A stretch of 64,000 nucleotides of DNA, from the NCBI RefSeq assembly GCF_030463565.1, contig NC_134660.1:3113501-3177500 (forward strand), in the 5' to 3' direction. Shown here one piece after another: positions 1 to 11,358 of this stretch. Numbering within the stretch: the first letter of the stretch is position 1; every line of letters starts with the position of its first letter. Made by a program: the position numbers and the translations under genes. The DNA is from Pelecanus crispus. Taxonomy: Eukaryota > Chordata > Aves > Pelecaniformes > Pelecanidae. Under the pieces are notes generated by a model. That model saw only the letters and a list, made by a program, of their open reading frames with translations. It was not told the DNA's origin and made no database searches.

Positions 1-148
1 TACAAGAACAGTCAGCCTTGGGGGGGGAAAAAAGGAACAAGATGAGCTTCTGCCAAAATGAAGCATTTAACCTTGAAAAGGCTCAGCAGAAAGCAGGTGG
101 AAGAAACAAGATGCAAGAACAAAACTTAAGGAAAAGGTTGGTCCTTAC

Positions 149-266
149 CAACTTCCCCCATGACACGTAATCCTTCCTGGTAATTCGGGCCTCCTCTTCG
201 TACAAAGATCCTCACCTCATGATCCTTCAGAGGGCCTTGGTAATCCTTAATTGCTCTCACAATGCC
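149..266 (-). CDS. ACLY: ACLY exon 11 (residues 356–394)
   Basis: 118 bp beginning [18 protein letters not shown] and containing [17 protein letters not shown], with citrate contacts Tyr364 and Arg379. Acceptor is TTTTAG|GGCATT. Donor GTTG|GTAAGG is in phase 1. Positions 1–148 are intron 11. Confidence 0.94.
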
Positions 267-3200
267 CTAAAAGAAACATGCAGGACAGGTGAACTGGGCA
301 GCCCGATGTTTACCCTGTCCCATCATCTCAGGAACTCCTGGAAGAGACGCGCTGTCAGCCTCAGCACAACATTGAACTGGGGAGAACGGCTTGGGGTTGA
401 TAACTGTGGGCATTTGCTGACACTTCCGAATAGTCACTTACTTTAAAAGTGGCTGCTACATTGGTGAAGTTAGCAATGCTGCCTCCAATGATGAGGATTT
501 TACCTGAGGGAAGAAACATGCATAAATAAAACTCTTCTAAGAACACAGTGTGCTGTAGGATCATGCAGCAGTTTAGGACTAAGTGAAACAGTGCTGCAGT
601 TCAGACTAGCCTCTAGTTTGCAGTAAGTTGTGTTTAGCAGAGCCTGGAAGCTAAGAGCGCTGCATCAAGCAATAATTTTTCTGAGAAGAATCTCTTGAGC
701 CACATTCGCGCTCTGCTACATGGAAAACCACAAGTCCTGACATCCATCACTATTTCACTTGAAAGGCAGCAGTAGATTAAAAGCTCTGCCAGCGAAGCCT
801 AAGCATAGTAACAGCCCAGATTCGTTCAGTTTTTCCCCCACACGCAGCTTTACAGCTGAGCATCTTTGAAATTGCAGCAACTCCCTTACCTTCAGGGTGC
901 TTCTCTCGTGTCATGAGGGAGAGAATAGTCTTAGCATAGTCATAGGTCTGTTGCTCACTTGGGGCTCCTGAGTATTCCCCATAGTTAGCCAGTTCATTCA
1001 CACCCCCCAGGTCACAAATGGTGTCACTGTTTGAAAAAAAGTTATTTAAGAGATTAGTTATAATTTGAGTCACTATAAAGGTCTTAATAAAGCATTCCAA
1101 ATTCCTGGGAAAGTGGGACTTGTAACAGAGAGATCATGCTGTCTGTTGAAAACAAAGCTGCTCTCCTCTTGGTGCCAGTCATGATTAATCTTGTTCTACT
1201 TCTCCTAGATATGATGGGAACTCAGTGATTACCACAGCAACGATACTACCATGAACCACTTTCAGCCAGCTTGTTTCTTTCCAAGTAAAAAAGAAACCAT
1301 ATCTCAATCTCCCAGAATTAAATTATCTCTAAGGCACACTACATTCCACATCTTGGTAAGAAATCTGCACAGCATCTTCATTCTGAAGAGGTCCCAAGCA
1401 GTCGTAGCATGGGAAAGAGCGCTTTAGAAGAGTCTCCCTTCCAACTATTCCAGCACTGTAAATCCAACCCCCCTCTCCCTGGAAACCTTGTTCCTGTTAC
1501 CTGTAAACCACAGAGGCACCGCCACCAGCCACCATGGTCCAGATCCTGCCTTTGGGGTTGAGAATAGTAAGTTTCAAGCTGGCTCCACTCTTCGCATCCA
1601 GATCAGCAATGTAGGCTTCCTGCAAACAGAGCAGCACACAATTTAACTTCCTTTAACAATTTAAACTTCCTTCTACATCCTCCTTTTCCAAACCAGAGGA
1701 TTCATAGTGCTGGGCCTGCTTGGACATGCAGAGCTCCTGCATCTCCTGTCAGCTACAACTACAGCTGAGGGGAGAGCAAAACTACAAACACAATTTTTGT
1801 AAGGGATGGAGACCCAGCTTCATCTCTAGGGGCCAGAACCAATTTGTTAGGTGTTCTCCAAGACAGAACACCGAAACGGACTGGATGTAGACAGCTTGCG
1901 CCACTCTCCGTAACAAATTCAAAGGGGATCATCCTGAGCATATGCTCAAATTTTGATTCTTTCTTGGAGAAAAAAAAATTATACCCTCCAAAGAATGTGT
2001 TGTCTTTCTAAGGCCTGCTGGCTTGGCTCTTGCTTGTCCCAAGTGAAGCCAAAAGTGATTGTTAAAAATAAATTGGATATTACTTCACTGGTAGAGTGCA
2101 GATCCAGAAGCAGATTTTTCCTGTTTGCACGTGAAAAACTTTGGAAATGCAGCCGACTGTTGGTTGTGTTTCACTAAGCTGTACTACACTGGCCTTTCCA
2201 TGAACAGTGGTCTCTTCCTCCACTGCTCAGCCAGCCCTGGGAAGCTCCCAGGTTTCATGTTTTGCACATGACAGTCACAGAATCAAATGCTTCTGAACTG
2301 AAAACTCTTGTTCTGAGCTCATCTGCAGACTGAGACCAGGGAAAATTTAAAGTCAACACACCCATGGCTACACACTCTCTGGCTGTGCTGCAGCCAAGAA
2401 CGTAATCACCGAGAGGGCTGTAATTTGGCTCAATGTGGAGTTCCTGTATCACAGTGGGCTTGCCTGTTGTGAAGCACTTCACTGGGAGTTCATTAAAATT
2501 CTCAGCAAAGGCACTGCCATAATAACCTTCACAGTGACTTCCAGAGGGATGAATCAGAGAGACAAAAACTGAACTAATCCTTTTAAGAGCAAATTGAGTT
2601 AAGTGTTGGCATCCAGCAAGCTACATGGAGCGAAATAGCTAAATGGATTTCCTGGCCATGTTACAAAAACCTTCCCTAACTGAAGCATAATTATAATTAT
2701 TAAAATGAAAAAGTCAGGACAGAAATCCTTTTGGAGACAGCAGAACAGTCATCTGAATAAGTAACAGAACCATTAAGGAGAGAGCTCTACTTCCAACAGT
2801 TTTTGAAGCTGCTGGGAGGCTATGTATGAAGCAGTGTTTATGCAACCAGGAGTACAAACCCAGGGAATTCTGAGAGGGAAGAGGCATTTCTAACTTCAAA
2901 ACAAAGTGCTTGCAGGCCTCTTCTTGGTCATCACTTTTCAGGAAAACAGGTGTATTAAGATCTTAAATTTTTACTTTGAAGTTTGAGAGACTAATTATTT
3001 TCTCTGGATTCATACTCGCATGCAGATTTTGCCCACAACTGCTACTGTACTCTCAGAAACAGTAACTGAAACACTGCGGGAGCATCGGCTGCCATGAGGC
3101 TGTCCATAACCAGTGCTCCAAGAAAATAATGATGCTGACAGGGGAGCAATGCAGGCAAGAACCAAATAAGGAAGACTGTACAAGTACAGAGCTTTGGCAC

Positions 3201-6200
3201 ATAGCTGAATGAAGTTAAATATAAGCCCCCATTTAAAAAAGTCAATTCTGAATTAAAGAACTGAAACAACACACAAGCAAAGATGGAAAGCAACTGCAGT
3301 TCCAAGTGTGATTGTGAGAAATCCTAGTACTACAGCAACCCATGCACAGGTTTGCACAAGCTCTTATCATGGATGGCAATGCCAAGGTACTTGAAACACA
3401 GCAAAAAAATCCACAAGAGAGGAAAACCTCAATACCATGGACGTACAAGCAACAGGGAGTTAATCTCATAGTCCGCAATAGAGGGATTTGGGCCAGAGTG
3501 GGTTGTTACTTGCCTCTGGGTAAGCTTCCCTGCCAAAGGGAGGGGGGAACTCCACATCCCCCCATTTCACTTTGCAGATGTAGTCAGCAGTCGCATCAAT
3601 CTTTGCAGCCAAATCAAGGATGTAGACACCATCATTAGTCACCACTGCATTTGAAAAAAAGAAAAAAAAAAAACCAGAATTAGCTCTGTTTTACAGAGAG
3701 ATATGCATTACAGACTTACTCATAAAATTTGATACCATACAGAGATCATTACAAAAGCTAGGTCACCTTTGTTCCCCTTCCTCCACATTGGTCATTGAAT
3801 TGTATTTACCAAACCCAGAGAGTTCCCTTAAGAATTAACTAGTGCCCATGGTCATGGACCAGGCTCTGGCTCAGGTGCTGTTTTGTTCTGATCCAATGGA
3901 GCAATTTCTATGTTCTTCAGTTCTGACTTAACATCCCTTTCAATGGAATTTTTCATTTCCACCAGGAAATTAGGTAATGGAGAACAACCTGCAAGCAGTC
4001 CTCATTTTGGATTCATTCAACTAATAGCTCCAGGACACATCACAGCCACTTTTGTACTTTTTGCATATGCCAACTAATATTGTTGCAAACTACATAAAAC
4101 AGAGAAGGATAAAGTACACATTTCAGTATTCTAGAACAGAAAGTCCTGCTCCCAAAAATATCTGTTACCTAATGGATTGATCTCAAGGTACGTGAAATAT
4201 AAATCTTCATAAAAGTTGAACAGGCCACAGATGAAGCTAGCCAAGATGCTGTAAAAAAATTTAACACAAATTCATTAAAGCAGCCAAATATAAAGGACAG
4301 CCTGCTCTGCTTCATTTACATTAGCAGCAATCTGCAGATCTACTCTGTATCAATTTCTTTCATTCTCATTCATTTTCTGTGGCAGAAGTCTAGGCGATGA
4401 CTCAAGGAAAGGAAGACGTTGATGACTCATCTTAATTACACACCAAACTCTGCTGAGAACACAGTTGCTCACTACTGTCACGTTCAGTCTATTTAATCTC
4501 ACCGAGAGGCAGAAATGCATCATTGTCTCTCACTGTCAGATATGCACCTTTGTCAGAACTGAGCTTCGTTAGCCAGGATGGGGAAGAGACTGCAGTAAAC
4601 TGTATTAGTGACAGGCTTCTTCAGCCTTTCGGTGCTGAAGAAGGCCATCAGTGATTACATTATGTTTGGAAGAATCATGACTCATTAAGATAACTAGTTA
4701 TAGGCATCTAATTAAAGGAAATGCAGAAGAAGCTTTGAGATCTACACATAAGCTTGCAGTAAGCATAGGAATAGCAAGAGAATACCTTCTTAGACTAGGC
4801 CAGAGTAAGGGAGAGTACATTTCCGAATCAAGAATCAGATTCACATCTTATCACCATTTCTACTAAATAAAAGAAACTCTTCTATGCTGGCACGAAGGAT
4901 CAAAATTCAACACGTCTCCAACATCTCAGGGGTCAAGACCTCAGTAGACTGAGAAGTGCTCCTGTCAAGTGAAGGCTCAAAGCACTATGAACACTTATTT
5001 TGAGTTTTACAAGAGGCTTGGATAAGGTCAAAGAACTTGGACTTAGGATGCATGGCATATTCTTGAGAGCAGGCTTTAGGGTGAAACAGAACAAACAGAT
5101 GTTGCAATGAAATAAAGGAGAGGAGCTTCTCAGTGGCTGGCCATGCCCAGAACTGGGCATCTGTACTTACTCCTTTTTATTTGCTGGTGCATGCTGCAGG
5201 AGATGTTTCTTTACATCCGATCCACTGAGGTTTTCATCCACCGCCACAAGCAACTTCTGAGCTTTGGCATCAACATCTCCCACATCCACACCCCCTTCAT
5301 GATGGAAGAGTACGTAGTCTCCCTCACGAGCAGCGTATATGCACACATAGAACTCTTCCTCCTGCGCAGACCCAGACACAAATATAAGCAGGTCACACCC
5401 AGAGAAGACCTTGAAGAAGAGGGTCTTGCATCAATGCTAGGGAAGAGGCAATGAGCACACCGCTAAGCTTTCCAAGGAGAAGCAGCACCGGAGTGGCCCC
5501 GGGGTCATACAGGCTGTGCTGGCCTGGGAGGGAGAGCAGCAGTGCCCAGAGCGCTTCATCCTGGTGAAACATGCCAAGGACAACACTTTCTGTTTCTGGA
5601 GAAAACCACTCCCATCTTACACAACCGAAGTGCAAACCAGGGGTCGTGTCTTGCATGCACTGAAAGCACCTCTATCTTAAGTAATTACACCCTTCCTGCA
5701 GACCATGGCAGAGTCTGGAATACTTCACCAGCACAAACTGAGATCTCTCACATCAACAGTTTGCTATCCATGCTCGGGAGTGCCAGATTCAAGGAGCAGT
5801 GAGCTGCCTTGACCAACTTGGTCCCTCACAGGTGATCTGTAACCTCCTCCCAGCAGAGTGCAACCGAGATGATTATTAACAGCTCTTCACATGGACTAAT
5901 GCTGCGCCTGCACACAGCTCTGACCACAGGCATCGACACTGTCAGCTTAATGGCACGCTCCCAAACTCATGCCTTCTCCACTATATCAATCCATCTAAGC
6001 CACATGCAAGTCAAAAAAGATTTAAAAGCACTTTTTAATGCTTTATTTGGTATACTAACCTGTTTGTGAGGGACAAAGGGTTCAATCAAAAAATTCTTTA
6101 GGATTCCCTTAGCATTAGCAATCTGTAGGCAGAAAACAAGACAAACACCAATAAATACTTGTCCAGTACCCACATTTATGACAGTGTAAGGCAAGCTTTG

Positions 6201-9200
6201 AGAATTAATCAACACTGCTCTAAAACCCCTTCCTCCCAAGCACCTCTCCACTGTGTTTCCTGGGGAACCATACTCCTCCCTCCCCAGTAGAGCATCAAGC
6301 ACTGTCACTGCCAGACTTGCTGCTGGACCACTCCAGGATATCTGAACTTCACAGGTTACAGGAGTCTGTCACCTTCCCCTTTCCTAAAAGGACAGATGGC
6401 TATCAGAATTACTCCAGAATGGCTCTTCTTCATCTCCTGTCCCAGAGACAGCACCTTTACAGAGCACTGCTTAGTGCAGTGTGAAATGTGATGGCTTGAG
6501 CTTCTTGGAGCTCTGAAAAAAAAAAATCAGAAGTGAGGGAAATCCTGATCTAGACAGGGAATAGCAGGAGCAGAGGCCTCTACCCAGCACTCGCCCTGGA
6601 AGTAGTGTCAGTGAGCATGGAAGAGTAAGATCACTCTTTAGCCTCTTCCTATAGGGACAGACAGCTACAGCGAGGTCCCAGGAACTATCTGGCATGAGCG
6701 CTTTCCTGCTATCCAAAACCAAGTTTCCTGGCTCAAGGGACACTCCAGCACAGACCATGGGAGATACCCCCTGCTCCTGAGGACACTGCTTCAGGAGCAA
6801 ACATCACTGGTCACAAGTCCTTGGCACAGTCCTTCCTTTAGATGTGGGTGTTGTATTGTGCTAAAGAAACAATTTCAACATCAGTGGTTTTCCTGCTGGG
6901 CAGGCACACAAGATGCAGTTGCCTTCTGTTTCACAATGGCCTTCAGGCAAGCCTCACTGGCTCGGCTGCACAGCTTGGTGCTGGAGCAAGCAGCAAATCA
7001 ATCACAGTAGGGCCAAGGCATCTGTTTCCTTGAGGCAGCAGAACTCTATCAGCTCCTGAAACACAGCAGCTGGGATGGCAGGCATTTCTTTATCATTAGC
7101 ACTGCAGCATCATTCCCAGGAGAATAAATATTACAAGCCAGCACTGAGTTAAAATAAGGACTTGAAGTAACACTCAGTCAACAGCCAAAACACACTGGCT
7201 GGCTACAATAAGAGGACGATTGTATGACAGCTTTTATACTTGCCTTGTTAAAACCACCCTGGGTATTAAAGCGAAGCAGCTATGCCAACTAGACACAGCA
7301 TTTGAGCTATCAACGGCTGACTCCCAAGTGGAAAGCATTTTCAAAGTGGTACTAATTCCTGCTGAACTCCCACCACACAGGCCCTACACAGCAGACGGTA
7401 ACAGGGAGCGCTGAGCTGTGCTCCCTGTCAAGGTACGTCATTTATCGGTGCTCATTTACCAGCAGAAAGTTGACACGCAGGACAGTTTCTCACTTGCTTT
7501 GGCGTCAGCATAACGTGCATTTTAAACCACCATAAGCAAGAGAAATACCTGCTCACCAGCTCCTATCGTGCAAATAGGCAAAAAAGACCGAACAAAACAG
7601 TTATGCTTTTGTTACTAAGGTGGCACTCACCACGGTTTCTTGGCCCAGACGCTGTTTGAGCCAAACCTTCACCTGATCCAGAGTGAGGTTAATTCCAACC
7701 AGTCCAAGCTTCCCACGTCTCTTAATTAGCTGATCTGGCTTCACCACTAAACGCTACAACATTGTGCAAGAAGGATTAAAAGAAAGAAGCATTAGAAAGT
7801 CATTTTGGTCAAGTGCTATCTCTGCAGATACTGAAACAAGAACTTCAATAAATCCTGTACAGCAAATGTCCTTGCAGAATTTCTTTGATCTCTTGGCAAA
7901 TCCATCTCCTGGTACAACAGGCCTGCAGGTTTTTTTTTATGCTGTACTTTGAGAAGAGCTGCCTTATTTCTACTCAGACATGAGTATACACGAGAGACTG
8001 AGGTGACAATTTGTTTCGGCTTTTTTTGATGAACTTTGATAACTCTTTCAAAGCAGCTGTTAAAATGAGATATATGTACTCACTTTCTGGAAAAAAAAAA
8101 TCACGCTGAAAAGCACACAGCATCCCATCAGTTTTGCAAACTGTCTTTGTAAGATGCATCATGAAATTAATATTTCTCTGTGAGCAGAGGCTCATAAGGA
8201 GAAACTAGTAGAGACCCAGCAAGCAGAGTCAGCTCCTTGCAAAGAAAGCTCCTGCTGTTGCTACGGATGAGACTGGCTAGGGCCAGGAGTCCTGCACATT
8301 TTAGTTAACTGACAATGGCTCTTTGTAAGATACCTATGGAAAGCTGCTCCTAGGTAACACACTTATCTCTAGCTTGCAAATTTTATTTTTTTTTTTTTTT
8401 AAATAAGAAGTGGGTGCCATTCTGCTGTACAGCTGATACGTCCTGGAACTTCAGCAACTTACAACGTAGAGTCAGAACACAACATGTTGCAGTACAGAAG
8501 GCTGATCGTGATCTTTCTGCTGGACCCTGTAGCCCTTTCTAGCATGACAGAACTCTGCCTTCAAGGACAGACAGCTTCCTTGCTCCCTTCTGGCTTTCTG
8601 CAAGTCTTTTTAGAAGCACTGCTGATACCTCCCAGGAATTCACTCATGCACTTGAGTATGGAACATTTAATTATTTAGCGTAAGGCTTCTATTAGTCAGT
8701 AAAGGACTGCGAAACATTCATGTTCTACCAACCAATGGCTTAATATAATTACCACTGGAAAAGAGACAGCTTGGACAACTAATAAAAAGAGCTCTGGATA
8801 TGTTTTCTCTACAGGAAGTGCAGGGCTATGAAACACAGAGAGATATAAAAGATCTTGCATAGAAAAAAAGCAAAAAAATTACGTTCTCCCTGACATTTTG
8901 CTTGGACGCAGAAAACTTAAGCAGTATCCCAACTGAACATAAAAGCTAGCCATGGAGAAAGCACTCCATGATTTCAGAAAGTGAGGGGTTGAGAACAGGG
9001 ACTGACATCTTGAGAGACTCTTGCTTTGTCTGAATTAGCCTCGTTTACCCTCTGTGTGGTTATTAGAAGCTTCTTGTTTGCAGATAATCTCTGCTCATGT
9101 ATTTCACAGTTCTTAAAGGAATTTTATAACCAGGCGCCCTAGAAGATGATACAACAGCCTTGAAAGCAAGGCTTCTTTCTTCATCAGTGTTGCAAACAAA

Positions 9201-9504
9201 TGTTGCAGAGCAGCAGCAGCGAGAGGTCCTTCAGGAAGGATCTGGAGCACAGTTCTGCTCGCAGCCTGCGAGACAGGGAGCAGCTCGGGCGGGCAGAGGT
9301 TTGTCTGGGCTCAGCCACGAGAGGAAAGCAAGTCCCTCTCCTTACCTCGCTCAGAAGCCAAGGGTGTTCCTGGATGAGCCATGCCCAGTCGGTGTCTGGG
9401 GTGACTCGGGCATACTTGAAGCGGTTCTGGATGGCAGAGGATGTGCAGATATACTTATACAAGAACTCCTTCCCCGTCTGCTCAGAGATGGCTTTGGCTG
9501 ACAT
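149..9504 (-). CDS. ACLY: ATP-citrate synthase (ATP-citrate lyase), N-terminal part, exons 2–11; continues off the left edge
   Basis: Cytosolic homotetrameric enzyme that converts citrate, CoA and ATP to acetyl-CoA and oxaloacetate, feeding fatty-acid and sterol synthesis and histone acetylation. Coding exons in transcript order: 9346–9504, 7631–7753, 6060–6122, 5171–5361, 4169–4248, 3514–3644, 1501–1619, 890–1026, 442–503, 149–266. They join in frame to 394 codons plus one base, about 36% of the usual ~1,100-residue protein. The window covers the ATP-grasp part and the start of the citrate-binding domain. Residue numbers fall in register with human ACLY: Lys58 and Arg66-Gly67 of the nucleotide site, and citrate contacts Asn346, Thr348, Tyr364 and Arg379 (seen in [11 protein letters not shown] and [10 protein letters not shown]). 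The catalytic His and the citrate-synthase-like domain lie beyond the window. The start is the ATG at 9504, giving [13 protein letters not shown] as in other vertebrates. All introns are GT–AG except intron 7, which is GC–AG. Confidence 0.97.
442..503 (-). CDS. ACLY: ACLY exon 10 (residues 335–355, citrate site)
   Basis: 62 bp encoding [20 protein letters not shown] plus Lys. It carries citrate-contacting Asn346 and Thr348 in human numbering. Acceptor is CCTCAG|GTAAAA and donor is TTTAAA|GTAAGT. Confidence 0.95.
890..1026 (-). CDS. ACLY: ACLY exon 9 (to residue 334)
   Basis: 137 bp encoding [20 protein letters not shown] through MTREKHPE. Acceptor is AACAG|TGACACC and donor is CTGAAG|GTAAGG. 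Confidence 0.96.
1501..1619 (-). CDS. ACLY: ACLY exon 8 (~40 codons)
   Basis: 119 bp encoding [17 protein letters not shown] through [11 protein letters not shown]. Acceptor TTTGCAG|GAAGCC is in phase 0 and the donor is TTTACAG|GTAACA. Confidence 0.95.
3514..3644 (-). CDS. ACLY: ACLY exon 7 (~43 codons), with a GC 5' splice site
   Basis: 131 bp encoding [20 protein letters not shown] through GREAYPE. The frame requires the exon to end CCAGAG, and the next bases are GCAAGT. This is the classic GC donor consensus AG|GCAAGT. The GT four bases later would shift the frame. Confidence 0.93.
4169..4248 (-). CDS. ACLY: ACLY exon 6 (~26 codons)
   Basis: 80 bp encoding [20 protein letters not shown] and LEINPL, a metal- and nucleotide-site segment of the ATP-grasp domain. 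Acceptor TTTACAG|CATC completes a GAC codon. The exon ends CCATTAG|GTAACA in phase 1. Confidence 0.95.
5171..5361 (-). CDS. ACLY: ACLY exon 5 (residues 116–179)
   Basis: 191 bp encoding the conserved [20 protein letters not shown] stretch and the following [16 protein letters not shown] of the ATP-grasp fold. The acceptor is GCGCAG|GAGGAA. The exon ends AAAAAGGA|GTAAGT in phase 2. Confidence 0.96.
6060..6122 (-). CDS. ACLY: ACLY exon 4 (residues 95–115)
   Basis: 63 bp, phase 0 at both ends, encoding the segment that includes [11 protein letters not shown]. Acceptor is TACAG|ATT and donor is AACAG|GTTAGT. Confidence 0.94.
7631..7753 (-). CDS. ACLY: ACLY exon 3 (residues 54–94)
   Basis: 123 bp, phase 0 at both ends, ending ACCGTG|GTGAGT. 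It encodes the [19 protein letters not shown] segment with ATP-binding Lys58 and Arg66-Gly67. Residue 54 is Arg here and Asn in human. Confidence 0.95.
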
Positions 9505-9510
9505 GGTTAC
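9346..9510 (-). CDS. ACLY: ACLY exon 2 (first coding exon, residues 1–53)
   Basis: The ATG is at 9504–9502, with a few 5' UTR bases before it. The acceptor AG at 9512–9511 is the likeliest; a CAG five bases upstream is an alternative that changes only UTR. The exon ends AGCGAG|GTAAGG in phase 0. Confidence 0.93.
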
Positions 9511-11302
9511 CTAGTCTGAATTGGGGTGGGGGAAAAAAAATGTAATCAGGAATAGAGTCTATTTTTCACAGAAAACTCTCAGTCACCTAGCTCAATGCAA
9601 AATCAAAGCAAATACAGAGCTGGGGCTGTGTTTCCCCATTATAAATAAGGCTATAAAATTCGCCTGATAAGCAAAAACTATTCCATGTTGCTTAAAACCT
9701 CTACCCTATTCCACTGCCCTGAATGCTATTTTGGTCCAGCCTTGCCTGCAGGAAAAGGTGTAATCCTTTCAGCTTGTCCCACCCACCCACCACTGTGCCT
9801 TTACCAAACCTGCCAGCTCTGAGCATCCCTCCCGACCAGGGCAGCGCTTGGCTAAGGTAACCTGTCTCAAGCTACACAGCACCCCGGCTTTGCTGTTGTG
9901 GGATCCACATAACACACCTACCATTTCTTCTAGTTCAGTACCAGCGAGCGACAAGGCAACGGGAGAGGAAAACCCTCCCTCCTACTTGTTTTCTTATGGC
10001 ATGCCACATTTGCAGTCTGAGCTTGACTGCAGACAAATTAGCAATCCCCCGTACCTTTTTCTAAGTGGAAAAGAAAATGCTGCCAGTATTATCAAAACCA
10101 GAACACATTTACTTTTTTTTTTTTGTTTCAGAACCTATATGTCTGGGAAGCATCTTCATGCCCTACAGAATAAGATGCCCAAGACAACAAAGAAGATTAT
10201 GGTAAGACCATTAGGCTTTTTTTTTTTTAAAAAAAAAATCATTAAAAAAATCCTAGTGTCACGCATTTCCTGGAGATGGCTTTCTTCCCTTTTAGAGACT
10301 GTATTCTAAACTGACATAAATGATTTCTGGTTCCAAAGCTGTAACTTTTCTTTCTGATATGCAGCAACAAAGTCATAGGCGTCAAAGTGCATTTACTTTT
10401 AGCTGCAGTAAACATTTATTTAAATGAATACTTCATCCCAGTGAACCTGTCTGCATGTGTCAGACATCAGAACCGAGTCTTGTGATCAGCCAGAAGTCAA
10501 CAAGTGGTTTTAATTTTTTCCCAAGGGGCCAGACTGCTGACAGAGAAGCTCGAGCAGTGGCTCATGCTGCATTCTGAGCGACTGGAGGTCATGTCACTGT
10601 TCCCCAAGCACAGCCAGTGTGGCAGGAAACACAAAAGCACGCTTAGGATGGTTTCTGGGAGAGCTGCAAAGCAGAAAAGCATCAACACAGAAAAGAAGAG
10701 TTCAGATTCCACCCGAGTATCTGGCCAGTGAAGTATTTGAATGGCTCGGTAAGACTGACTGTCTGTGCCGTCACAAAATAGATGCCTCACTTTCCCACAG
10801 AGGGAAACAGTTTCAAATTCCTCAGTTACTTCTTGTGCTACCTTTTGGGTAATAACCATTAGTAATCAACTGGGTTATTCATCCTATAAGCAAGCACAGA
10901 GTAGGCCAGGGAATAATTAGCCATCATTAGAAATAAACACCTTTTTCCCTAGAGCAGGAAGAAAGAGGTTTGGTGTCATCCCATCATTGCACCTAATATT
11001 TAGTCTGCTAAAAATAACCCCACTTTCCATCCTCCCTTGCAGCCTCCTTTAACATAACAGCCCACACAAATGTTACGCTGAGGCTGCTGGGTTAGCTGCA
11101 TCTGCTCTCTAAGAGGCATTCCTAAAAATATGTATTCTGCTACTCAGAGACACAACGGGAATAGAGTTGCCTCAGAAAAACACCGAGCGCCATTGAATTA
11201 TGTCAGGTCGTGGGGCTACAGGCAGCCGTTCGGCAGTAACTTTAGAAGCAATCTAGAACTTCCACTGGGTGCTCCTAATTCCAAAAGATGGAGTGACACC
11301 GA

Positions 11303-11358
11303 GATAATGTAGTTATAGTAGATAATGTAGTATTATGTAGTAATGTAGTGTAATGTAG
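11303..11358. repeat. Imperfect AATGTAG tandem repeat
   Basis: The 7-base word AATGTAG recurs at least five times in about 55 bp, separated by 2–6 bases. Short degenerate microsatellite in ACLY intron 1. Confidence 0.7.

Noticed and set aside
4390-4445. Possible C/D-box snoRNA in ACLY intron 5 (GATGA-like and CTGA boxes)
   Set aside because: It reads on the strand opposite the host gene, has no terminal stem and no convincing box spacing.
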